Assembly: GCA_937901365.1 (NCBI GenBank)
Contig: CALCEF010000314.1
Coordinates: 1 to 11,992, forward strand
Reading direction: 5' to 3'
From: an uncultured euryarchaeote
Lineage (GTDB): Archaea; Thermoplasmatota; Poseidoniia; Poseidoniales; Thalassarchaeaceae
DNA length: 11,992 bases
Shown: one piece after another, positions 1-5,877 of the stretch
How the letters are laid out: the number at the start of each line of letters is the position of its first letter
How positions within the stretch are numbered: the first letter of the stretch is position 1
Made by a program: the position numbers and the translations under genes
The notes under the pieces: model-generated
Told to the model about the DNA's origin: nothing
Seen by the model: only the letters and a program-made list of their open reading frames with translations
Database searches by the model: none

Positions 1-1189
1 GGCCGCCACCAATGCAGGCGGTGGCTACACCATACTTGCCACCGCATCGCTTCAATTCGTGCGCAAGGGTAAGGACAAGGCGAGTCCCTGTTGCGGCCAA
101 TGGGTGACCCAATCCAACCGCTCCACCGTTGACATTGACTTTCTCAACGTCCAATCCGAGGTCCTTGACACAGGCAACAGCTTGGCCTGCAAAGGCCTCG
201 TTGATTTCCCAGCGGTCGATTTCATCAATCGTCAATCCAGCCTTTTCCAATGCCAAGCGAGAAGAGGGCACGGGTCCATATGCCATGATGGCGGGCTCCA
301 GTCCGACAATGCCCCAGGTGACGATTCGCGCCAATGGCTCATCTCCATCCGCAGCGGCTTGACTGGCAGACTTGACAACAACTGCGGCCCCACCATCAAC
401 CACGCCGGAAGCGTTTCCAGCAGTCACTAGAGAGTCGGGTCCGAAGGCAGTTCGCAATTCTGAGAGTGATTCAGGTGTGCATCCGAGCACAACGTGATCC
501 TCATCTTTGTGCCCCACATCTCCAACGGGAACAATCTCCTGCTCGAAGATATTGTTGTCAATCGAAGCGGCAGTTCGAGCATGAGACAACGCTGCAAACT
601 CATCGGTCTCTTCGCGAGTCACGCCCTTTCGCTTGCAAATCTCATCCGAGGTTTGGGCCATGAATGAACCACACATACCATCGAGGAGATTGGTGAATAG
701 GTAATCTTCCATGTCTTTGGGCAATTCTGTACCTGCTTGGGGTGGGCGACCCAATCGGAAGGTGTCACGCATCCCGCGAAGGACATGAGGGGCTTGCGAC
801 ATGTTCTCCATGCCACCGGCGACCACAGTGGCCGCTTCACCCAACTGAATCATTTGTGCGGCAGTGACAATCGCTTGAACACCCGAACCGCAGATTCGTG
901 ACACTGTGAGCATAGGAACTTCTTGTGGGATTCCAGCACCCAGTCCAGCATGTCGTGCTCCGAAGATGGCTTGGTCACAAGTTTGCAGGGCATATCCCAT
1001 GACGACATGATCAACATCTTCTGCACTTGTACCGGTCTTTTCTAAGGCACCCTTGATGGCGATTTCACCGAGTTTCAGTGCCGAAGTGTCCTTCAGCAAT
1101 CCTCCGGGTTGCCCATCTCCTCTCTTTCCTCCAGACCATTCGCAGAATGGCGTTCTTGCCCCTCCGACGATGACGACATCTTCGACCAT
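1..1189 (-). CDS. Thiolase (acetyl-CoA C-acyltransferase family), 3' end cut by window
   Basis: Condenses two acyl-CoA molecules or, in reverse, cleaves 3-ketoacyl-CoA; a cytosolic homotetramer in the classical family. Reading the minus strand from the ATG at 1189 gives 396 open codons up to the window edge. All thiolase landmarks are present: the nucleophile in SRICGSG (Cys100), NEAF (Asn330), GHPLAATG (His362) and the second catalytic cysteine in TACIGGG (Cys392). Family members are about 390-400 residues, so only the last dozen or so are missing. An in-frame TAA lies 24 bases upstream of the ATG and an AGGT element sits 9 bases before it, fixing the start. It follows the TraB-like gene by 39 bases, probably as the last gene of that transcript. 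It is the classical bacterial/eukaryotic type, not the short thiolase paired with DUF35 in archaeal mevalonate synthesis, so acyl-CoA degradation is plausible. The substrate cannot be fixed from sequence. Confidence 0.95.
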   Translation of the reverse strand, partial: MVEDVVIVGGARTPFCEWSGGKRGDGQPGGLLKDTSALKLGEIAIKGALEKTGTSAEDVDHVVMGYALQTCDQAIFGARHAGLGAGIPQEVPMLTVSRICGSGVQAIVTAAQMIQLGEAATVVAGGMENMSQAPHVLRGMRDTFRLGRPPQAGTELPKDMEDYLFTNLLDGMCGSFMAQTSDEICKRKGVTREETDEFAALSHARTAASIDNNIFEQEIVPVGDVGHKDEDHVVLGCTPESLSELRTAFGPDSLVTAGNASGVVDGGAAVVVKSASQAAADGDEPLARIVTWGIVGLEPAIMAYGPVPSSRLALEKAGLTIDEIDRWEINEAFAGQAVACVKDLGLDVEKVNVNGGAVGLGHPLAATGTRLVLTLAHELKRCGGKYGVATACIGGG

Positions 1190-1228
1190 GTCGCTTCGAC
1201 CTGAATTCGGTTATTCAACAGAACGGAC

Positions 1229-2383
1229 TTACAGCATGCTACTGACAATGGCACTGCCTGCAATCCAAGCGCCTGCTGTGGAGCCTAAATTAGCGAATGC
1301 AGTCACAAGTAAGACTCTACCGACTTTGTTTTTCCAGAACAGGGACAACTGATCCAGTTTGAGGAAGGATTGCAAATCCTTGGTCGAAGGAGCGGCGACT
1401 TTCAGTTGCATCAAACCCGCAAACCATCCTGCGGCCAACATCGGATTCAGAGATGTAATTGGACTGGCCACCGCTGCGGTTAGAATCGCCAGAGGATGTC
1501 CTCTAGCGATAGCCGCACCCAATGCAGCCAAGATTGCATTCAAGGCCAACCAGGTGACGGCTGCATCCTTGAGTGCAGCAATGTCTCCCTGTGATGCCAT
1601 CCATGTAAACAAGCCGAGCATCAGTACTGGGATGCCCCACTTGACACCCTTCCATGCAGGATGTGGTGGGGCGATATGATTGAGTTCACGAAAACGCTCC
1701 TTGTCCAATTCTGAATTCTCCTTCAGATGATTGGCAACCCCTTCTAGGTGGCCTGCACCGATGACTGCAAGCACCTTCCCTTCGGGGCGCAGGCGCTGGA
1801 TACTTCCGGCCAAAAACTCGTCGCGTTCATCGATTAGTACCTCGCCAGCAGCGGGCGCGACCTCTCGAAGTTCACCCATCAACTGTGTGATGAGGTCTGT
1901 ATTCTCAAGCAACTCTTCAACAGATACATCCTCTCCCTCATCCTCTTCCTCAAAGAGCAATGCAGACATAACCCTCCATTTCTCACGGAATCGCATCTTC
2001 CTCCAAGCTCTGCGTAGCGTAACCTGAATGTCACGGTCGACAAGTGCGACCTCTTTCTCTGCTTGAGCCGCGGCCTGCATTGCAGCCAAGAGATCGGTAC
2101 CGGGCTTTTCGCCCTCTGCAAGACCCATACGCCGTTGTTCGACTGCGAGCATGGATTGGAACAGCACCAACGGCGCCTTTCCTTCCCGCAACACCTTGCC
2201 CAAGGTCTCGTTGTCAAATCGATCTGGTTGAGTCAGGGCATCCAAGCGACTCTTGCACAGTTCAATCGCTACAATGTCTGGCTCGTACTCGGCCACTTCA
2301 CGGCGTGCAGCATCTGCACTGGCTTTGGAAATGTGTGCTGTGCCCAGAAGGCGAAGGTTGTCATCAATGTCGATTACCGTCAT
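1229..2383 (-). CDS. TraB/PrgY (TIKI-like) family membrane protein
   Basis: 384 residues. The N-terminal domain (about 1-220) has the TraB/TIKI hallmarks: a first GxxH at GTAH (14-17), a conserved acidic residue in AIELC (Glu41), a DRDIQ segment (116-120), an ERDEF segment (186-190) and a second GxxH at GAGH (209-212). The C-terminal part (about 249-384) holds roughly four hydrophobic helices and the HPLAILTA...SPITSLNP segment (about 296-314) typical of archaeal TraB homologues. Relatives include the enterococcal pheromone-shutdown protein PrgY/TraB and the animal Wnt protease TIKI, a metal-dependent protease using the GxxH histidines; the archaeal substrate is unknown. The order of soluble domain then membrane anchor suggests an inner-membrane-bound protease-like protein. 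The ATG overlaps the folP stop as ATGA, and GGAG lies 8 bases upstream, supporting translational coupling and this start. An acidic patch (145-152) sits mid-domain. Confidence 0.9.
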   Translation of the reverse strand: MTVIDIDDNLRLLGTAHISKASADAARREVAEYEPDIVAIELCKSRLDALTQPDRFDNETLGKVLREGKAPLVLFQSMLAVEQRRMGLAEGEKPGTDLLAAMQAAAQAEKEVALVDRDIQVTLRRAWRKMRFREKWRVMSALLFEEEDEGEDVSVEELLENTDLITQLMGELREVAPAAGEVLIDERDEFLAGSIQRLRPEGKVLAVIGAGHLEGVANHLKENSELDKERFRELNHIAPPHPAWKGVKWGIPVLMLGLFTWMASQGDIAALKDAAVTWLALNAILAALGAAIARGHPLAILTAAVASPITSLNPMLAAGWFAGLMQLKVAAPSTKDLQSFLKLDQLSLFWKNKVGRVLLVTAFANLGSTAGAWIAGSAIVSSML

Positions 2384-3213
2384 CCATCCAACTCCGGGCG
2401 CAAGGTGGCAAGAGTCGTCAACAAGTCAGCATGTTCCTCGACATCATGGACGCGCAAAATGTCGACACCCTCAATCATAGCATGGGCGGCAACCCCTAGT
2501 GTTCCAGCCAATCTTTGGTCGGTTTCAATTCGGCCCAATAATTGTCCAAACATCGATTTTCGGCTAACACCCCATAGTATGCTATAGTCCGAATCACTGC
2601 GGGAATGAAGTAATTCCAAATTATGCGTCAATGTCTTACCAAATCCGATACCTGGATCCAAGCAAATTAGACCCGGTTCGTGACCCTTTTCGACCAATCG
2701 ATTAGCGGTTGACATCAGATTGGAATATACTTCGGAGAATACGTCTTCGTAGGTGGGGTTCGATTGCATATTGCCTGGTTCACCTTGCATGTGCATGATA
2801 CAGACTGCACAACCTCGCTCAATGACCAGCGCCTCCATGTCAGGGTCGCGCAGCCCACTGACGTCGTTGACCATGTTCGCACCAGCGTCCAAAGCAGCTC
2901 TCGCTACATCGGCACGACGTGTATCGATTGAGATGAGTCCGTTTGGATTTGCGGCTCGTAGCGACTCAATCACGGGCACAACCCTCCTCATTTCCTCAGC
3001 GGAATCAATCGGTTCTGCTCCAGGTCGTGTGGATTCACCACCTACATCGATCCAATCTGCACCAGATGACCACATTTGCAACCCCACCTCGATTGCTGAA
3101 TCCAAATCCACTCTGGAAGCGGCGTGAAATGAGTCAGGAGTGGCGTTTAGAATACCCATAAGTCGACATCGCCCATCAGGGCGGCGCCTCAGAAAGGGTC
3201 GCAAGTCGTCCAT
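2380..3213 (-). CDS. folP: Dihydropteroate synthase (FolP)
   Basis: Joins 6-hydroxymethyl-7,8-dihydropterin pyrophosphate to p-aminobenzoate to give dihydropteroate in folate synthesis; a cytosolic TIM barrel. From the ATG at 3213 it is 277 residues, a normal DHPS length. The motifs appear in order: MGILNATPDSF (19-29), DVGGESTRPG (56-65, substrate loop), SIDT (95-98), NDVSG (116-120), MHMQG (140-144), DPGIGFGKT (186-194, pterin binding), SRKS (217-220) and RVHDV (254-258). Nothing key is missing. An upstream in-frame ATG at 3267 would add 18 residues lacking DHPS similarity and overlap the divergent gene by 54 bases, so I prefer 3213, whose ATG abuts the plus-strand ATG in CATATG. A TATA-like CATAAACC about 27 bases upstream would suit a leaderless transcript. 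The stop overlaps the TraB-like start. No other folate gene lies in the window. Confidence 0.93.
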   Translation of the reverse strand: MDDLRPFLRRRPDGRCRLMGILNATPDSFHAASRVDLDSAIEVGLQMWSSGADWIDVGGESTRPGAEPIDSAEEMRRVVPVIESLRAANPNGLISIDTRRADVARAALDAGANMVNDVSGLRDPDMEALVIERGCAVCIMHMQGEPGNMQSNPTYEDVFSEVYSNLMSTANRLVEKGHEPGLICLDPGIGFGKTLTHNLELLHSRSDSDYSILWGVSRKSMFGQLLGRIETDQRLAGTLGVAAHAMIEGVDILRVHDVEEHADLLTTLATLRPELDG

Positions 3214-3945
3214 ATGGCCCCCCGGTGGAACGGCATGGTTTATGATGTGTGGAGAGGGCGTTGGCAACTCGTGGCAGGCGAAGACGATTCAGAAAGCATG
3301 GCACTTGTGCCATTGGATGAGGCTGACGAGGAGGGCATCCTCTCGTATTCCGACATCGAATCCTATGGTGGTGCCTCTTCTGTTCCAACCGCCGATACGT
3401 TAGAACTCGCAGAGTCCATTTTGCAGAGATTACAACCTGGTGATCGACATGAAATGGGACAGATGGTGTATCGGAATGCCATTGCTGCCGGTGTCCTGAT
3501 GATGGCCGTAGCACTGTTCTGGTGGCTAACAGTCTCTGTTTTCGGTAAAGAATTGGGTTCGGAAGATGCTCAACTATCATTGATTTTCAGTTTGAATTAC
3601 AAGTGGGTTGCAGCTTTGGTCCCCGCTCTCATTTTCGTGGCGACCACACTGATGAAGTTGTCAAGGGAAAAGAGTCAGCCTTGGGCTGGATTGGTGGCTG
3701 GTGCCATGCTCATCCTCGCTCTGTTCCTAGCGATTGAACCGATTGGTCATCTGGCCTTTGGTAGCGCTCCAGCAATCATGCTGCTCCATTCAGCCCGACT
3801 CATCGCATTGGGTGTCATGGTTCACTACTGTGCATCGATGTTCCTCGATGCCCTATTGTTGCGCTGGGTTCGCGACTTACTGGCCAATTTCCCTGTTGAC
3901 ATTTCCCCTCTAGGCGGCGCTCCCGCTGAGGGGCAGGCTGAATAA
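3214..3945 (+). CDS. Unknown membrane protein with four predicted helices
   Basis: I do not recognise this 243-residue protein. The N-terminal ~85 residues are soluble, tryptophan-containing at the very start and then acidic (about 22-50), without a signal peptide. Four hydrophobic segments follow at about 88-110 (with a WW pair), 129-148, 156-178 and 184-213, then a short Pro/Gly/Ala-rich polar tail. No catalytic or metal-binding motif is visible. The start is uncertain: the ATG at 3214 abuts the folP start codon but has no good ribosome-binding site, whereas the ATG at 3235 (giving 236 residues) has GGTGG 6 bases upstream. It is the first gene of a plus-strand run, 22 bases before trm56, so it probably shares a transcript with trm56 and carAB. 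That gives no firm functional clue. Codon-consistent full-length reading and tight packing argue it is a real gene. Confidence 0.8.
   Translation: MAPRWNGMVYDVWRGRWQLVAGEDDSESMALVPLDEADEEGILSYSDIESYGGASSVPTADTLELAESILQRLQPGDRHEMGQMVYRNAIAAGVLMMAVALFWWLTVSVFGKELGSEDAQLSLIFSLNYKWVAALVPALIFVATTLMKLSREKSQPWAGLVAGAMLILALFLAIEPIGHLAFGSAPAIMLLHSARLIALGVMVHYCASMFLDALLLRWVRDLLANFPVDISPLGGAPAEGQAE
3237..3244 (-). promoter_or_regulatory. Possible TATA box for folP
   Basis: The minus-strand octamer CATAAACC is centred about 27 bases upstream of the ATG at 3213, the spacing expected of an archaeal TATA/box A element when transcription starts at or next to the start codon (leaderless mRNA). It lies inside the first codons of the divergent membrane-protein gene. 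No clear BRE was identified. It is a short AT-rich word in otherwise GC-rich DNA, so chance is a real alternative. Confidence 0.25.
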
Positions 3946-3967
3946 GCGGTGTCCATGGCCTGAATCC

Positions 3968-4522
3968 GTGCGACCAGACGTCACGGTGGTTAGACTCGGC
4001 CATCGACAACAGCGCGACAAGCGCATCACCTCTCATTTGGGCCTCACGGCTCGAGCCTTGGGTGCCAACCATTTCGTTCTCTGTGGGGATGATGATCAAG
4101 GCGTTCTAGACACACTTACGGATGTCACCGAGAACTTCGGGGGTGAATTTTCTTCAGAGCATCACCCAAAGCCCATGGGTTATTTGCGACATTTTGCCAA
4201 GGAGGGAGGAACGATTGTGCACCTCACAATGTATGGTGAACCCCATGATTCGGTGACAAAGGACATCTCTACTGAGGCGCCCATCGCAGTGGTTGTCGGA
4301 GGAGTCAAAGTGCCAGGCGAGATTTACAAATTGGCCGATTACAATGTCGCGGTCGGACATCAGCCACATTCCGAGGTTGCAGCCCTCGCGCTCTTCATGT
4401 CTGAACTGATGGGCGGGGTTGCTGGTCCAGAACAGTTCTCAGGGGCCCGATTACAGGTTCAACCACATCCCTCTGGTAAAGTTGTGATAGACAAGAATGA
4501 AGATTCGGAATCAAGTCAATGA
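3968..4522 (+). CDS. tRNA (cytidine(56)-2'-O)-methyltransferase, aTrm56 family
   Basis: Methylates the 2'-OH of C56 in the T-loop of archaeal tRNAs using S-adenosylmethionine, stabilising the D-loop/T-loop contact. The 184-residue product matches the family end to end: an N-terminal VVRLGHR...RDKRIT segment (about 7-21) followed by LTARALGA, and the C-terminal SPOUT knot region, with VVVGGVKVPGEIYKLADYNV (about 108-127) followed by the near-invariant VGHQPHSEVAALALF (about 129-143). aTrm56 proteins are about 170-200 residues. The start is a GTG at 3968; no ATG lies in a suitable place, and the N-terminus begins exactly where family members begin. No strong Shine-Dalgarno is visible. The stop overlaps the carA start as ATGA, so translation is likely coupled to carA. 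The polar tail after residue ~170 is not conserved in the family as I know it. Confidence 0.95.
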   Translation: MRPDVTVVRLGHRQQRDKRITSHLGLTARALGANHFVLCGDDDQGVLDTLTDVTENFGGEFSSEHHPKPMGYLRHFAKEGGTIVHLTMYGEPHDSVTKDISTEAPIAVVVGGVKVPGEIYKLADYNVAVGHQPHSEVAALALFMSELMGGVAGPEQFSGARLQVQPHPSGKVVIDKNEDSESSQ

Positions 4523-5877
4523 TTATAACCGGATTTCAGGGAGAGTATGAGGGTGCGAAGGTGTCGGTAACAGGGGGCTTCTCTCCCGGTTCCGGCCAAC
4601 TTGGTGTTTCGAAAGCCTTCATCGCTCGAGATGCGGCCGATTTCCTCCTTCCGGGTTCACCCTCTGAAGACCACCCTGAAGCGAGTGGTAGAGGCGTTCT
4701 ATTGCTCGCCGATGGTTCACGTCACGAGGGCGACCTTTTCGGAGCAGCCAAGATTGCTGAAGGCGAGCTGGTCTTCACGACAAACATGACCGGTTATCAG
4801 GAATCATTGACCGACCCATCCTTTGCAGGACAGGTCTTGACATTCACATGGCCTCTGCTTGGAAATTATGGAATTGCACCTGGTATTTCTGAATCAGCAG
4901 GTGTATGGCCCAGAGGTGTTGTTTGTCGCGAACTGATGTTGGAACCCGATCACAGACATTGTATTGGCACCGTCCACGACTTGCTCCTAGCGCATGGAGT
5001 TCCGGGAATTTCAGGAATTGATACACGTGCAGTTACGAAAAGAGTACGAGAATACGGTGTGATTCTCAGTATCTTTGGCCCGATCGAAAAGGAAGCTGAA
5101 ATGGCGGCCATACTAGAGAAGATGGAATCGCCTGATTTGGCTGACCTCGCAGATGAGGTCAGCCGAGATGACGCCGTCTTCCTCAACGAGGGGGCCACTG
5201 ACACAGAAGGCAACCCACTACCACGCGTTGCAGCATTGGATTGCGGCATCAAGTACAACATTTTGCGTGAATTGTGTACCCGTTTTGAGGTCCTTTGGTG
5301 TCCACCCGATATCTCTTGGTCGGAGTTGAAAGCCGACTACAAGGTCGATGCTCTGTTTGCCAGCAATGGGCCGGGAGACCCTGCGCATCCAGGCAAAGCG
5401 ACAGCAGCCCGACACACATTGGCACAGGCCACCAAGGAGGGTGTTCCCGTGATGGGCATCTGCTTGGGTCACCAGTTGATGGGCCTTGCAAGTGGATTGC
5501 GGACCTACAAGTTGCGATATGGACACAGGGGTGGAAACCAACCAGTTCTGGATTTGCAAACTCAAAAGGTCAGCATCACCAGTCAAAATCATGGTTTTGC
5601 AGTCGAGGATCCGGTCAAGGGAATGTTGGCTCCACACCCTTCGGGCGCAAATTCTGGTGAAGTCAAGAATCTAACAGGATGCGATGTTGAAGTTCGCTTC
5701 ATCAACGCCAACGATCGGACCGTAGAAGGTTTGGATGTCAAAGGTCGTCCGGCCTTCACAATCCAATATCACCCAGAAGCCTGTCCTGGGCCTCACGATG
5801 CCAATCCGTTGTTCGACCGTTTTGCAGATCTAATTACAAATCATCTGGAGGTGAAAGCGAATGCCAAGACGCGATGA
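4519..5877 (+). CDS. carA: Carbamoyl-phosphate synthase small subunit (glutaminase)
   Basis: Hydrolyses glutamine and channels the ammonia to CarB for carbamoyl phosphate, the precursor of pyrimidines and arginine. The small-subunit-specific domain begins about residue 58 (GVLLLADGSRHEGDLFGA) and includes MTGYQESLTDPSFAGQ and the PLLGNYGI and GISGIDTR segments. The class I glutaminase domain spans about 235-440, with SNGPGDP (282-288), the nucleophile in GICLGHQ (Cys315), NHGFAV (357-362) and YHPEA completing the triad (His418, Glu420). At 452 residues it is about 70 longer than the usual 360-385, mainly because 57 N-terminal residues precede the normal start. No ATG occurs in frame until MTGYQ, inside the domain; GTG at 4561 and TTG at 4702 are the alternatives. 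The ATG at 4519 overlaps the trm56 stop (ATGA), which favours it. The 3' end overlaps carB by 17 bases. Confidence 0.97.
   Translation: MIITGFQGEYEGAKVSVTGGFSPGSGQLGVSKAFIARDAADFLLPGSPSEDHPEASGRGVLLLADGSRHEGDLFGAAKIAEGELVFTTNMTGYQESLTDPSFAGQVLTFTWPLLGNYGIAPGISESAGVWPRGVVCRELMLEPDHRHCIGTVHDLLLAHGVPGISGIDTRAVTKRVREYGVILSIFGPIEKEAEMAAILEKMESPDLADLADEVSRDDAVFLNEGATDTEGNPLPRVAALDCGIKYNILRELCTRFEVLWCPPDISWSELKADYKVDALFASNGPGDPAHPGKATAARHTLAQATKEGVPVMGICLGHQLMGLASGLRTYKLRYGHRGGNQPVLDLQTQKVSITSQNHGFAVEDPVKGMLAPHPSGANSGEVKNLTGCDVEVRFINANDRTVEGLDVKGRPAFTIQYHPEACPGPHDANPLFDRFADLITNHLEVKANAKTR
5847..5854 (+). promoter_or_regulatory. Strong Shine-Dalgarno site for carB
   Basis: GGAGGTGA lies within the last codons of carA, six bases before the carB ATG at 5861. 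It is complementary to the conserved 3' end of archaeal 16S rRNA. It is the strongest ribosome-binding site seen in this window and fixes the carB start, allowing independent initiation despite the 17-base overlap with carA. Confidence 0.8.

Noticed and set aside
2063..2587. A 174-codon plus-strand open frame across the traB-like/folP junction
   Set aside because: Antisense to two genes with clear family motifs, and no recognisable domain.
3214..3267. An 18-residue N-terminal extension of FolP from the ATG at 3267
   Set aside because: It lacks DHPS similarity, would overlap the divergent gene by 54 bases, and the inner ATG gives a normal 277-residue DHPS.
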